A DNA stretch of 64,000 bases from Kibdelosporangium aridum (GCF_900176515.1 NZ_FWXV01000009.1:248001-312000), one strand, 5' to 3'. Counted from the stretch's first letter, positions 41,918 through 52,360 are shown. Numbers and translations: made by a program. Notes: generated by a model not told the origin, from the letters alone.

Positions 41918-42582
41918 TGGCCGGGAAGGTGTTCTTCAGCGTGACGATGTCGCTCGACGGTTTCATGGCACCCGAGGCCGTGCCAGTCGAGGACGCCTTC
42001 TCGCCCGAAAAGCGGGATGACCCGGGCGTCAGGCGCTGGATGTCGAAGTGGGCGCGACTGCAGGCGTGGGCGTTCCCGCAGCGCTGGTTCCGGGAGAACC
42101 TCAAGCTCGGCGAGGGCGGCGAGGAAGGCGTCGACAACGACATCGCCCGGGCGACGTACGAGCGCACCGGCGCGAGCGTCATGGGCAAGCGGATGTTCGA
42201 CCTCGGCGAGCAGTCATGGCCGGAGGAGGCCCCGTTCCACACCCCGGTCTTCGTTGTGACCCACCAGAAGCGTGACCCATGGGAGCGGCCGGGCGGCACG
42301 ACGTTCCATTTCGTCAACGACGGCATCGAGAGCGCGCTCGACCAGGCCCGCGACGCCGCCGGCGACCGCGACGTCCGCATCGCCGGTGGCGCCGAGACGA
42401 TCCAGCAGTACCTGGACACCGGCCTGCTCGACGAGTTCTCGGTGACGCTCGCGCCCGTCCTGTTCGGCACCGGCATCCGCCTGTTCGACCGTGTGGACCC
42501 CGACCGCCTGACGCTGAACCAGGTCCGCACCGCCGCCTCGAACCGCGTGACCCACCTGACCTACACCGTCAGCAAGCGGTAG
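41917..42582 (+). CDS. Dihydrofolate reductase/RibD C-terminal-like reductase
   Basis: 221 residues with the DHFR-like pattern VFFSVTMSLDGFMAPE, ASVMGKRMFDLGEQSW, TPVFVVTHQKRDPW, VRIAGGAETIQQYLDTGLLD and a terminal LTYTVSKR. Family members are NADPH-dependent reductases of mostly unknown substrates. It is the third gene of the ArsR-AHSA1 operon (ATG overlaps the previous stop). Confidence 0.88.
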   Translation: MAGKVFFSVTMSLDGFMAPEAVPVEDAFSPEKRDDPGVRRWMSKWARLQAWAFPQRWFRENLKLGEGGEEGVDNDIARATYERTGASVMGKRMFDLGEQSWPEEAPFHTPVFVVTHQKRDPWERPGGTTFHFVNDGIESALDQARDAAGDRDVRIAGGAETIQQYLDTGLLDEFSVTLAPVLFGTGIRLFDRVDPDRLTLNQVRTAASNRVTHLTYTVSKR

Positions 42583-42674
42583 CCAGCGCCACACCAGCCG
42601 GCTGAGCACGCTGGGGATGGTTGATGCTGGTGTGTGACGGGGCCGAGCTCGGGTTACTCGTGGAGGGGCACGCG

Positions 42675-43196
42675 ATGGCGTCGGGAATCGAAGCAGTCCT
42701 GCGGAATGCAGAACATGGTGATGTCGCGGCCATCTGCCGGTTCGGCGACGCGCACATTCGATGCCACTACGAGCCGCTGATTGGTGCGCGGGCTGCGGAT
42801 GAGCAAGTTCGCAGGTGGTGGAACGAGACGGTCATCGGTGCTGCTGTGGCTGAGGGTTTGGTGGTCGTCGCTGAGGTGGACGGGCAGCTTGTTGGGGTTG
42901 GGCAGCGCGGCCGTAGGGGAGACGACCACGTGATCTACAAGCTTTACGTCCACCCTCAGCATCGCGGTCGTGGACTAGGTCCTCAGTTACTTCGTGCGCT
43001 CATCAGTCGGTTGCCCGCTGGCGCTGAGCGGCTTTACATCGAGCATTTCGTGGGCAACGAGCGTGCGGGCGACTTCTATGAGCGAGAAGGCTTCACCGTG
43101 CAGCGGATCGAACCTAGTCGCACGAGCGATCCCGCGCTTGGGGTGATTTGGCGTGCCCGGCGGTTGGGTTCACCACCGCAGGAAGCAGAGCGATGA
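42675..43196 (+). CDS. GNAT-family N-acetyltransferase
   Basis: 173 residues from ATG 42675 with GGAGGGG in front; earlier in-frame starts are poor. Acetyl-CoA binding motif A is YKLYVHPQHRGRGLGPQLLR, preceded by LVVVAEVDGQLVGVGQRG. The C-terminal part FVGNERAGDFYEREGF is typical of GNAT enzymes acting on small molecules. The substrate is unknown. Its stop abuts the convergent gene without any gap. Confidence 0.88.
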   Translation: MASGIEAVLRNAEHGDVAAICRFGDAHIRCHYEPLIGARAADEQVRRWWNETVIGAAVAEGLVVVAEVDGQLVGVGQRGRRGDDHVIYKLYVHPQHRGRGLGPQLLRALISRLPAGAERLYIEHFVGNERAGDFYEREGFTVQRIEPSRTSDPALGVIWRARRLGSPPQEAER

Positions 43197-43775
43197 TCAG
43201 ATCCTCAGCGTGGGCCGGTAGATGAGTTCCTGGGTGCGGCCGTCGAGCGTCCGGCTCTCGATCAGCTCGAGGTCGAAATCGGCCGCGTCCTTGAAGATCG
43301 GGTCCACTCCGGTCTGGCCGGTGATCACCGGGAAGACCGTCACATGGACACGGTCGACCAGACCGGCGGCCATCAGCGCCCGGTTCAGCGACAGGCTGCC
43401 GTGCGAACGCAACGGCACGTCGGACTCCTCTTTAAGGCGGGCGATGATGTCGACGGCGTCGCCGCTGACGACGGTCGCGTCCGGCCAATCGAGCGGTTCT
43501 TGCAATGTGCTCGACACAACCGTTGCTGGCAGGTTCCTCATCCGGGTGACCCATGGGTCACGCACGTCGGATCCCTCGGTGCTTGAGGCCAGCATCTGCA
43601 CGGTGGCCCGGAACGTGGTGGCCCCGAAGACCATCCGATGCTCCTCGCTGTACAAGGCGAGGCGGCGGTCGAGCAGCTCGGGGCCTTGCTTGCCCCAGTA
43701 GCCGCCCCACCGGCCGGTGTGGGAACCGAAGCCGTCGAGGCTGGAGAAGACGTCGAAGGTGTAGGTCGCGGTCAT
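43197..43775 (-). CDS. Dihydrofolate reductase/RibD C-terminal-like reductase (second)
   Basis: 192 residues: TYTFDVFSSLDGFGSHTGRW, EEHRMVFGATTFRATVQML, SGDAVDIIARLKEESDVPLR, HGSLSLNRALMAAGLVDRVH. Same fold family as the protein at 41917 but from a different branch. The usual GG of the nucleotide loop is replaced by HGSLSL. It stands alone on the minus strand. Confidence 0.86.
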   Translation of the reverse strand: MTATYTFDVFSSLDGFGSHTGRWGGYWGKQGPELLDRRLALYSEEHRMVFGATTFRATVQMLASSTEGSDVRDPWVTRMRNLPATVVSSTLQEPLDWPDATVVSGDAVDIIARLKEESDVPLRSHGSLSLNRALMAAGLVDRVHVTVFPVITGQTGVDPIFKDAADFDLELIESRTLDGRTQELIYRPTLRI

Positions 43776-43890
43776 GGTGCTCTCCTCGAGTGCGGTGGAT
43801 CAGGTCTCACCCTGGCTACGAACTGGCTCGACGCCGTTCGACACCACCGCGAAAAAATCTTGGATGCGACCAGTCGAGGCCCGGAAAACG

Positions 43891-43926
43891 CCGAGGCACC
43901 CGTGGCTCGTGCCACGGGTGCCTCGG
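43891..43926 (-). terminator. Strong terminator of the ideR-galK-galE operon
   Basis: A perfect 16-bp inverted repeat (CCGAGGCACCCGTGGC / GCCACGGGTGCCTCGG) has a TCGT loop, 11 bases after the galE stop. On the minus strand it is followed by GCGTTTTCC. This is the strongest hairpin in the window. Confidence 0.85.
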
Positions 43927-43936
43927 GTAACGGTGT

Positions 43937-44890
43937 CTAGCGGGACTGGGTGAAGGCCCAGGCGTCCTGCACGATCGTGGCGATGTCGGCCCGCTCGGGC
44001 TTCCAGCCCAACTCGGTGCGGGCACGCTCACTGGACGCCACGAGCACCGCTGGGTCACCGGCGCGGCGGGGGGCGACCTTGGCGGGGATTTCATGGCCGG
44101 TGGCTTCCCGGCAGGCTTCGATGACCTGCAGGACCGAGAAGCCGGTGCCGTTGCCCAGGTTGTAGATCGCGTGCTTGCCCGCGGTCGCGTTCTCGATCGC
44201 CAGCAGGTGCGCGTCCGCGAGGTCCGTGACGTGGATGTAGTCGCGGATGCAGGTGCCGTCCTCGGTGGGCCAGTCGTCGCCGAAGACCTGGATGTGCTCG
44301 CGCTGGCCGGTCGCGACCTGCAGCACCAGCGGGATCAGGTGGGTCTCGGTGGCGTGCCGCTCGCCGTAGCGGCCTTGGGCGCCTGCGACGTTGAAGTACC
44401 GCAGGCTGACTGCTGCCAGGCCGTGGGCCGCGGCGTACGAGGTGATCATGTGGTCGACGGCCAGCTTGGTGGCGCCGTAGGTGTTCGTCGGGCGGGTTGG
44501 CGCGGTCTCCGGGATGGGGACCTCGTCCGGCTCGCCGTAGACCGCCGCGGTCGACGAGAAGACCAGGCGTGGGGTGCCGTGCTCACGCATGGCGTCCAGC
44601 AGGCGCAGCGTGGTCACCACGTTGCCGTGCCAGTACTTCGCCGGATCCTGCATGGACTCGCCGACCAGGGACTTGGCCGCGAAGTGCAGCACACCGTCGA
44701 AGCCCTCGCCCAGCACCGTGCTCGCCACGTCGGCGAAGTCGGCCTGGATCAGCCGGCAGCCCTCGGGCACCGCGTCCGCGTGCCCGGTCGACAGGTCGTC
44801 CACCACGACGACCTCATGGCCTGCCTCGACGAGCCGTGCGGAGCAGTTGCTTCCGACGTACCCAGCACCGCCCGTGACGAGCAGCTTCAC
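43937..44890 (-). CDS. galE: UDP-glucose 4-epimerase
   Basis: 317 residues from GTG 44890; the in-frame TTG at 44908 adds six residues before the Rossmann start. It has the NAD-binding LLVTGGAGYVGSN, FAAKSLVGESM, LVFSSTAAVYGEP, the catalytic Tyr-Lys in TYGATKLAVDH and SLRYFNVAGA. It interconverts UDP-galactose and UDP-glucose, the last step of the Leloir pathway and a source of galactose for wall polymers. It starts 14 bases after the galK stop and ends at a strong terminator. Confidence 0.93.
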   Translation of the reverse strand: MKLLVTGGAGYVGSNCSARLVEAGHEVVVVDDLSTGHADAVPEGCRLIQADFADVASTVLGEGFDGVLHFAAKSLVGESMQDPAKYWHGNVVTTLRLLDAMREHGTPRLVFSSTAAVYGEPDEVPIPETAPTRPTNTYGATKLAVDHMITSYAAAHGLAAVSLRYFNVAGAQGRYGERHATETHLIPLVLQVATGQREHIQVFGDDWPTEDGTCIRDYIHVTDLADAHLLAIENATAGKHAIYNLGNGTGFSVLQVIEACREATGHEIPAKVAPRRAGDPAVLVASSERARTELGWKPERADIATIVQDAWAFTQSR

Positions 44891-44904
44891 TGGTGAACCA
44901 CCTT

Positions 44905-46058
<1,154 letters not shown>

Positions 46059-46062
<4 letters not shown>

Positions 46063-46754
46063 TCGGACCGCACCAATACCGCGTGCAGCACCGAGGGCTC
46101 CAGCTGGACGGAGTTGCCCGCGCCGCTGACCTCGATCAGGTTGCCGTCACCCTTGGACGGGCCCACGTTGACGCTCTGGCCGGGCAGCAGGCCGACCGAC
46201 CTCAGCTCGGCCATCAGGTCGGGGTCCATCTGCACGTGCTCGGCGATCCGGCGGATCTCGACCTTGCCGCCGCCCCGGCGGGCCACCTCGTCGATCCGGA
46301 CCAGTTCGGCCTCGGCGGGCGGGGCGGGCTCGCCCTCGCCCAGCTTGTCCAGGCCGGGGATCGGGTTGCCGTACGGCGAAGTGGTCGGGTTGCCGAGCAG
46401 CTTGACCAGCTTGCGCTCGACCGCCTCGCTCATCACGTGCTCCCAGCGACATGCCTCGCTGTGCACGTGCTCCCATTCCAGGCCGATCACGTCGACCAGC
46501 AGGCGCTCGGCGAGGCGATGCTTGCGCATCACGGCGATCGCCAGGTCACGTCCGTGATCGGTCAGTTCGAGGTGACGATCGTCGGCGACCACGAGCAGGC
46601 CGTCGCGTTCCATCCGGCCGACCGTCTGGCTCACTGTCGGGCCGCTCTGCCCGAGCCGTTCCGCGATCCGTGCGCGGAGTGGCACCACACCTTCTTCTTC
46701 AAGCTCGTAGATGGTGCGCAGGTACATCTCTGTGGTGTCGATGAGCTCGTTCAC
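46059..46754 (-). CDS. ideR: Iron-dependent regulator of the DtxR/IdeR family
   Basis: 231 residues from GTG 46754, with AAGGGGTAG upstream; the 49-codon extension to 46901 is not coding-like. Domain 1 is a winged helix (NELIDTTEMYLRTIYELEEE, GQSGPTVSQTVGRMERDGLL). Domain 2 carries metal ligands in RLLVDVIGLEWEHVHSEACR WEHV (Glu, His, Cys, His), and domain 3 is an SH3-like fold. These proteins bind Fe(II) and repress iron-uptake genes. In Corynebacterium the dtxR gene is likewise followed by galE, so the linkage here (ideR-galK-galE) is an extended form of a known arrangement. Confidence 0.92.
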
Positions 46755-46854
46755 GCCGCTACCCCTTCGTCGGCGTCTATGGTAGTCGCACCCCCCGACA
46801 GTTCCGGCGCCCGTCACGTGGCCGTCACCGGCTGTCGCGGGCCAGGATGGAGAG

Positions 46855-47706
46855 GTGCGCGCACTTGTCTCCACTTCGGAACTGGCCGATTCGCTGAACA
46901 ATTCCCAGCCGCCCGTCCTGCTGGACGTCCGGTGGGTGCTGGGCGGCCCGCCTGGGCGGGAGTCCTACGTGGCCGGACACCTGCCCGGCGCGGTGTTCCT
47001 CGACCTGGACGCCGACCTCGCCGCGCCCCACGACAAGCAGACCGGCAAAGGCGGGCGGCATCCGTTGCCCAAGCCGGAGGACCTGCAGGAAGTCCTGCGT
47101 GCCGCGGGCGTGCGCGAGGATTCGGCGGTGGTCGTCTACGACGGTGGCAACGGCTCCGTCGCGGCTCGCGCTTGGTGGTTGCTGCGCTGGGCGGGTCACT
47201 CGGACGTGGCTGTCCTCGACGGTGGTTACGCGGCGTGGGAACAGGAAGGCCGCCCGGTGACCACGGAAATCCCGCAGCCTGAACGCGGTGACATCGTTGT
47301 CCGGCCGGGAGCGATGCCCACGGTCGACGCCGATGGCGCGGCGGACCTCGCCCAGAGCGGTGTGCTGCTCGATGCCCGTGCGCCGGAACGGTATCGGGGC
47401 GAGACGGAACCGATCGACCCGCGCCCTGGGCACATTCCCGGCGCGGTGAACGCGCCATTCGCCGGCCACATAAACCAGGAAGGCCGGTGGCTGCCCGCGG
47501 CCGAACTGGCGGACCGGTTCCGTTCACTGGGCGTGCATCAGGGAAGCGAGGTCGGCGCCTACTGCGGTTCGGGCGTCACCGCTTCGTCGGTGGTGCTGGC
47601 TCTCGAAGTGGCCGGGGTGACCGATCCGGAGCACCCGGCCGTGCTCTACCCGGGTTCGTGGTCGGAATGGTCGTCGGATCCGCAGCGGCCCGCCGAAACA
47701 AGCTGA
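46855..47706 (+). CDS. Thiosulfate/3-mercaptopyruvate sulfurtransferase, two rhodanese domains
   Basis: 283 residues from GTG 46855. There are two rhodanese domains: the first (about 5-130) is non-catalytic (VLLDVRWVLGG, YVAGHLPGAVFLDLD), the second (about 165-280) carries the active Cys237 in AYCGSGVTAS. Family members move sulfur to thiols or cyanide. It diverges from ideR with a 100-bp gap and ends two bases from the convergent lipoprotein gene. Confidence 0.92.
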   Translation: MRALVSTSELADSLNNSQPPVLLDVRWVLGGPPGRESYVAGHLPGAVFLDLDADLAAPHDKQTGKGGRHPLPKPEDLQEVLRAAGVREDSAVVVYDGGNGSVAARAWWLLRWAGHSDVAVLDGGYAAWEQEGRPVTTEIPQPERGDIVVRPGAMPTVDADGAADLAQSGVLLDARAPERYRGETEPIDPRPGHIPGAVNAPFAGHINQEGRWLPAAELADRFRSLGVHQGSEVGAYCGSGVTASSVVLALEVAGVTDPEHPAVLYPGSWSEWSSDPQRPAETS

Positions 47707-47708
47707 CT

Positions 47709-48332
47709 TCAGCTGTTGCCGGGAAGCTTGCCGAAGACGTGCCGTGCGAGCTTCTCGACGGTGGTGCAGATCGGTTCGGCCGGACCGGACAGCACCAGGC
47801 TGACCCACAGCACCCGGAACTTGACCGACTGGTCGTCGGTGAGTGCGATACGCAGGTCGCAGGTGGTGTCGATGGTGGTGAGCCGGAACGCGCTGTTGCC
47901 CTCGAACGTCGTTGACTGTGTGTTCTCGGCGTCCAGCGACTCGTGCAGCACGATCATGGCCACGCCAGCCGGAGTGCCGGACCGGTCAAGGGTGTAGCTG
48001 CAGAAGCCTTTGTCCTCAGGTTCGGCGGTGGCGGTCGTACCGGTGAGGCGACCGACGTCGGTGGGTGTCACGAACGTGGCGCACGCTGGGGCGGTGGTCA
48101 GGGTCTTGCGCTTGGCGATGGCGAGCGGCGGACCCGACGTGGTGGTCGTCGGCAGGCTGGGGCGCGTGGTGTGCGTGGGATACGACGGTTCGGTGGTGGG
48201 ATAGGGCGGTTCCTCGGTCGTCGTGATCACCGTGTCGCCTGGCGCGGCGGCGACTGGCGTCCCTTCCGTGGGCTGGGTACAGGCGGCAGTCAGCGAGACG
48301 AGTGCTACGCCGCACACGAACCGTCGGATCAC
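47709..48332 (-). CDS. DUF3558 lipoprotein
   Basis: 207 residues from GTG 48332 (VIRRFVCGVALVSLTAACTQ). The lipobox LTAAC puts the acylated Cys at 18. A Pro/Thr-rich linker follows, then a DUF3558 domain with paired cysteines (ACATFVTPTDVGRLTG, GFCSYTLD, TTCDLRIAL, PICTTVEKLA). The family is exported by mycolata-related actinobacteria; its function is unknown. It diverges from acuC with only 23 bases between starts. Confidence 0.85.
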   Translation of the reverse strand: MIRRFVCGVALVSLTAACTQPTEGTPVAAAPGDTVITTTEEPPYPTTEPSYPTHTTRPSLPTTTTSGPPLAIAKRKTLTTAPACATFVTPTDVGRLTGTTATAEPEDKGFCSYTLDRSGTPAGVAMIVLHESLDAENTQSTTFEGNSAFRLTTIDTTCDLRIALTDDQSVKFRVLWVSLVLSGPAEPICTTVEKLARHVFGKLPGNS

Positions 48333-48355
48333 GAGGATCAGACTAGTGTTGTCCC

Positions 48356-49531
48356 ATGGGTACGCCAGCCGCTGTCGTATGGGACCCCGCACTTCTCGGT
48401 TACGACCTGGGTGGGGATCATCCGTTCAACCCCGTCAGGCTTGAGCTGACCATCGAGTTGGCCACGCAGCTCGGTGTTCTGGACGGCGTCGAGTTTCTGC
48501 GCCCGGAACTCGCGCCGGACGAAGAGATCGAACGAGTCCATGATGCGGAATACATCGCCGCGGTCAAAGAAGCCCCGATGGTCGGCTGGGATGTCGGCCA
48601 CGGCCTGGGTACGCCGGACAACCCGGTGTTCTCGAACATGCACGAGGCCTCCTCGCTCGTGGTCGGGGCAACGCTGTTGGCCGCGCAGAAGATCGCGTCC
48701 GGTGCCACGAACCGTGCCGTCAACATCGCCGGCGGCCTGCACCACGCGATGCGCGACCGCGCAGCCGGGTTCTGTGTCTACAACGACTGTGCCGTAGCCA
48801 TTTCCTGGTTGCTGGACAACGGAGCTGAGCGAGTCGCTTACATCGATGTCGACGTGCACCACGGCGACGGGACGCAGGCGGCGTTCTACAACGACCCGCG
48901 CGTGTTGACGATCTCCTTGCACCAGAGCCCGATGACGCTTTTCCCTGGCACCGGCCGGGTGACTGAACTCGGCGGCCCGGACGCGCAAGGCACCTCGGTG
49001 AACATCCCGTTGCCGCCGTTCACCCGTGACCCGGCTTGGCAGCGTGCGTTCCACGCCGTGGTTCCCTCGCTGCTCAAGGAATTCCGGCCGGATGTCCTGG
49101 TCACCCAGTGCGGTGTGGACACTCACGAGGAGGACCCGCTCGCGGAGCTGTATCTCAGTGTGGACGGTCATCGCCAGACGTATCGGACACTGCGGACACT
49201 GGCCGACGAGTACGCGGGCGGCAAGTGGCTGTCCATGGGCGGTGGCGGTTACCAGTTGCTGCGGGTGGTGCCCCGGTCGTGGACGCACCTGATCGCGACG
49301 GTTCTCGACCGCGACGTCGAACCGTCGACGCCCCTTCCGCACGACTGGGTGAACAACGTCCAGCGTCGCGCGCCGAACGCGATCCTGCCGCGCACGATGA
49401 CAGACGAGATGGATGTCAGCTTCGAACCGTGGGACGGCACCGTCAGCGAACCGGTCGACTCGGTGATCCGGGACGTCCGGCACGCGATCTTCCCGTTGCA
49501 CGGTCTCGATCCGGACGACCCACGGGACTGA
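48356..49531 (+). CDS. acuC: AcuC-type protein deacetylase (class I HDAC-like)
   Basis: 391 residues with all zinc-deacetylase landmarks: NIAGGLHHAMRD (tandem His), GFCVYNDCAVAI, DVDVHHGDGTQ (metal Asp and His), VTQCGVDTHEEDPLA and MGGGGYQLLRVVP. AcuC removes acetyl groups from acetyl-CoA synthetase and restores its activity. The next gene, two bases on, is a GNAT/acyl-CoA-synthetase-like acetyltransferase of the kind that acetylates that enzyme. Writer and eraser are thus adjacent. The start is close behind a TAGTGT hexamer and may be leaderless. Confidence 0.92.
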   Translation: MGTPAAVVWDPALLGYDLGGDHPFNPVRLELTIELATQLGVLDGVEFLRPELAPDEEIERVHDAEYIAAVKEAPMVGWDVGHGLGTPDNPVFSNMHEASSLVVGATLLAAQKIASGATNRAVNIAGGLHHAMRDRAAGFCVYNDCAVAISWLLDNGAERVAYIDVDVHHGDGTQAAFYNDPRVLTISLHQSPMTLFPGTGRVTELGGPDAQGTSVNIPLPPFTRDPAWQRAFHAVVPSLLKEFRPDVLVTQCGVDTHEEDPLAELYLSVDGHRQTYRTLRTLADEYAGGKWLSMGGGGYQLLRVVPRSWTHLIATVLDRDVEPSTPLPHDWVNNVQRRAPNAILPRTMTDEMDVSFEPWDGTVSEPVDSVIRDVRHAIFPLHGLDPDDPRD

Positions 49532-49533
49532 AC

Positions 49534-52203
49534 GTGACAGACTTCGATCCTTACGACTACCCGCGCCGCTGGGAGGCGGACGTGGTGCTGTCGGACGGCG
49601 GCACCGTCCACCTGAGACCGATCACGCCGGACGACGCCGACCGGCTGGTCGCGTTCCACGGCCGGTTGTCCGAGCGGACCAGGTACTTCCGCTACTTCGG
49701 GGCGTACCCGCGGATCCCGCCGCGGGATCTGAAACGGTTCGTCACGCTCGATCACCACGACCGGGTGGGTTTCGCGGCGATGCTGGGCGACGACATCATC
49801 GCCGTGGGCCGGTATGAACGCCTGCAGGGCAGCGATCAGGCCGAGGTCGCGTTCGTGGTGGAGGACGGCCATCAGGGCCGGGGCATCGGGTCGATCCTGT
49901 TGGAGCACTTGGCCGCCGCGGCTCAGGAGAGCGGCCTGAATCGGTTCGTCGCCGAGGTGCTCGGCGAGAACGGCCAGATGGTCCGGGTCTTCAAGGACGC
50001 CGGGTACCAGATCAGCCGTGCGCTCGAGGACGGCGTGATCCACCTGGAGTTCGCGATCGACCCGACCGAGGAGTCGGTGGCGGTCGCCCGATCCCGGGAA
50101 CAGGCCGCCGAGGCGCGCAGTGTCCACAATGTCCTGCACCCCAAGTCGGTCGCGGTGATCGGGGCGTCGACCGATCCGACGAAGGTCGGCTACGCGGTAC
50201 TGACGAACCTGCTCACGGCGGACTTCGCCGGCCCGGTGTTCCCGGTCAACGCCGAACACCCGGCAGTCCGGGGCGTTCGCGCGTACCGCAGGGTGCTGGA
50301 CATCCCCGACCCGGTCGACCTCGCGGTCGTGGCAGTGCCTGCCACGAGCATCAACGAGGTGATGGACGACTGCCTGGCCAAAGGTGTCAAGGCCTTGGTC
50401 GTGGTGACGTCCGGGTTCAGCGAGATCGGCGACGAGGGCCGCAGCGCCGAGCAGAAACTCGCCGAAGAGGCCAGGGCACACGGTATGCGCGTGGTCGGCC
50501 CGAACGCGCTCGGCGTGGTGAACATGGACCGCGCTGTGCGGCTGAACGCGAGTCTGGCGCCGAAGCTGCCTGGCTTGGGGCGTACGGGTTTCTTCTGCCA
50601 GTCGGGTGCGCTGGGGACGGCGATTCTGGCCGACGCGGCGGCGCGTGGCCTGGGGCTGTCGACGTTCGTGTCGGCGGGCAACCGGGCGGATGTGTCCGGC
50701 AACGACTTGCTGCAGTACTGGATGACCGACCCGGCAACCGATGTGGTCTTGTTGTACTTGGAATCCTTCGGTAATCCAAGGAAGTTCGCCCGGCTGGCGC
50801 GCCGACTCGGCCGTACGAAACCGATTGTCGCGGTGAAGTCGGGGCGCAATGCCGTGTCGCCCGCGTTGGCGGCCACGTCGGTCCAGGTCGACGAGCCCAG
50901 CGTGCAGGCGGTGTTCGAACAGGCCGGTGTAATCAGGGTCGAGTCACTGGCCCAGCTGTTCGATACCGCGCTTTTGCTTGCGCACCAGCCGTTGCCGGAA
51001 GGCAGCCAGGTCGCGGTGGTCGGCAACTCGACGGCCATCGGTGTGCTCGCCGCTGACACGGCATTGGCCCAAGGCCTCGAACTGGCCGGGGAGCCGGTCG
51101 ACGTCGGGCCACAGGCGAGGCCGGAGGAGTTCGCGGCCGCGGTCCGGGAAGCCTTGCTGCGCGAGAACGTCGACGCGTTGGTCGTGGTCTTCGTGCCGCC
51201 TTTGGCTGTGCCGGGAACCGCTTACGCTCGTGCGCTCAAGGAAGCCGTCGCGGATTTGGCCGAAGGACAAGGAAAACCGATCGTCTCGACCTTCCTGGCC
51301 GCCGAGGGCGTTCCGGCCGAGCTCGCCGTGCCGGGACCGGACGGTTCGCCGGGACGTGGGTCGATTCCGTCTTATCCCAGCCCTGAACGGGCTGTGCTGG
51401 CCCTTGCCAGAGTCACCAGGTACGCCCGCTGGCGGTCAGCGCCACGCGGGACTCTCGTCCGCCCGCACGGCATCAAACCGGACGCGGCCCGCGAGCTGGT
51501 GCAGTCCGTGATGGACGGCGGAGCCGAGTGGCTGACCGACACCCAAGTCGTCGAGCTGCTGGGCTTCTACGGCATCGAAGTGGCGCCCTTCAAAATCGTC
51601 AGCAGCCCGGACGAAGCCGCGGACGCGGCCGAGAAACTGGGCTTCCCGGTCGCGGCGAAGGCGTCGAACTCGTTGCTGAAGCACCGCTCCGACCTGGTGG
51701 GCGTGCGGCTGGACATCAGCAGCCCGGAGACGATGCGGGCGGCATACACCGACCTCCGCCAGGTGTCCGGTGTGGACACCGTGTACGTGCAGCGGATGGT
51801 CGCCAAAGGCACTTCGTGCACGATCGGCCTGCAGGACGACCCGTCCTTCGGCACGCTGGTCTCGTTCGGACTGTCCGGTGTGGTCAACGACCTGCTGGGG
51901 GATCGGGCATATCGGTCGATTCCGATGACCGACGTGGACGCGGCGGGCTTGGTCCGCGCGCCGAAAGCGGCACCGCTCCTCGCGGGTTACGGCGGCAGTC
52001 CCATGGCGGACCTCGGTGCGCTGGAGGATCTGGTGCTGCGAGTCGCGGCGCTTGCCGAGGACGTGCCCGAAGTGCGCAGGCTTGAGCTGGAACCCGTTGT
52101 GGCGTCGGAATCCGGCGCGAGTGTCGTCTATGCCCGTGTCGCGGTCGGCCCGCCGCCGTCACGGCATGACACCGGGCCGCGGCGGCTGAGGACCATGAAC
52201 TAG
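49534..52203 (+). CDS. GNAT/ADP-forming acyl-CoA synthetase-like fusion, protein lysine acetyltransferase (Pat)
   Basis: 889 residues from GTG 49534; the frame is open upstream but only as an overlap with acuC. An N-terminal GNAT domain (about 15-170, motif A VVEDGHQGRGIGSIL) precedes a CoA-binding domain (PKSVAVIGASTDPTKVGYAV), a ligase domain (FFCQSGALGTAILADAAARG) and a C-terminal ATP-grasp part (about 650-880, GFPVAAKASNSLLKHRSDLV). This is the domain set of bacterial Pat enzymes, with GNAT first as in Streptomyces forms and opposite to the Salmonella order. It probably acetylates acetyl-CoA synthetase and other proteins in response to acetyl-CoA level. Confidence 0.9.
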   Translation: MTDFDPYDYPRRWEADVVLSDGGTVHLRPITPDDADRLVAFHGRLSERTRYFRYFGAYPRIPPRDLKRFVTLDHHDRVGFAAMLGDDIIAVGRYERLQGSDQAEVAFVVEDGHQGRGIGSILLEHLAAAAQESGLNRFVAEVLGENGQMVRVFKDAGYQISRALEDGVIHLEFAIDPTEESVAVARSREQAAEARSVHNVLHPKSVAVIGASTDPTKVGYAVLTNLLTADFAGPVFPVNAEHPAVRGVRAYRRVLDIPDPVDLAVVAVPATSINEVMDDCLAKGVKALVVVTSGFSEIGDEGRSAEQKLAEEARAHGMRVVGPNALGVVNMDRAVRLNASLAPKLPGLGRTGFFCQSGALGTAILADAAARGLGLSTFVSAGNRADVSGNDLLQYWMTDPATDVVLLYLESFGNPRKFARLARRLGRTKPIVAVKSGRNAVSPALAATSVQVDEPSVQAVFEQAGVIRVESLAQLFDTALLLAHQPLPEGSQVAVVGNSTAIGVLAADTALAQGLELAGEPVDVGPQARPEEFAAAVREALLRENVDALVVVFVPPLAVPGTAYARALKEAVADLAEGQGKPIVSTFLAAEGVPAELAVPGPDGSPGRGSIPSYPSPERAVLALARVTRYARWRSAPRGTLVRPHGIKPDAARELVQSVMDGGAEWLTDTQVVELLGFYGIEVAPFKIVSSPDEAADAAEKLGFPVAAKASNSLLKHRSDLVGVRLDISSPETMRAAYTDLRQVSGVDTVYVQRMVAKGTSCTIGLQDDPSFGTLVSFGLSGVVNDLLGDRAYRSIPMTDVDAAGLVRAPKAAPLLAGYGGSPMADLGALEDLVLRVAALAEDVPEVRRLELEPVVASESGASVVYARVAVGPPPSRHDTGPRRLRTMN

Positions 52204-52272
52204 ACCACGTGGGGTGGACAGGTCCTACGTGGAGGGTGTCTACTGAACGACGGCCTGAAGGAGGTGAGCCGA

Positions 52273-52326
52273 GTGTCCGCTGATGGAAGTAGTTGCCGAT
52301 ACCTCGCGGGCTCGGCTCGACGCTAA
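52273..52326 (+). CDS. Possible 17-codon leader peptide upstream of the MgtC-family gene
   Basis: GTG 52273 lies 9 bases after a near-perfect ribosome site (AAGGAGGTG). It opens a short frame reading VSADGSSCRYLAGSARR and ending at TAA 52324-52326, 35 bases before the mgtC-like start. The stop codon is inside the loop/right arm of a stable hairpin. The peptide ends in Arg codons. A translated leader that controls folding in front of mgtC is known in Salmonella, so an analogous role is possible. There is no direct evidence for translation. Confidence 0.4.
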   Translation: MSADGSSCRYLAGSARR

Positions 52327-52337
52327 GCCGACCCGCG
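52305..52337 (+). promoter_or_regulatory. Leader hairpin before the MgtC-family gene
   Basis: CGCGGG-C-TCGGCT pairs with AGCCGACCCGCG: 12 bp with one bulged C and an 8-base loop. It ends 9 bases before the GGGGAGG ribosome site of the mgtC-like gene and overlaps the end of the leader frame. A ribosome on the leader would melt it, so it may couple translation of the two. Confidence 0.45.
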
Positions 52338-52360
52338 GACAACCGTGGGGAGGTCGCGTG

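Noticed and set aside
52204..52360. Magnesium (M-box) riboswitch before the mgtC-like gene
   Set aside because: None of the conserved M-box blocks could be found; only the leader frame and one hairpin are supported.
52283..52360. Upstream ATG 52283 as start of the MgtC-family protein
   Set aside because: It adds a polar 26-residue extension before the first membrane helix and has no good ribosome site; ATG 52361 follows GGGGAGG.
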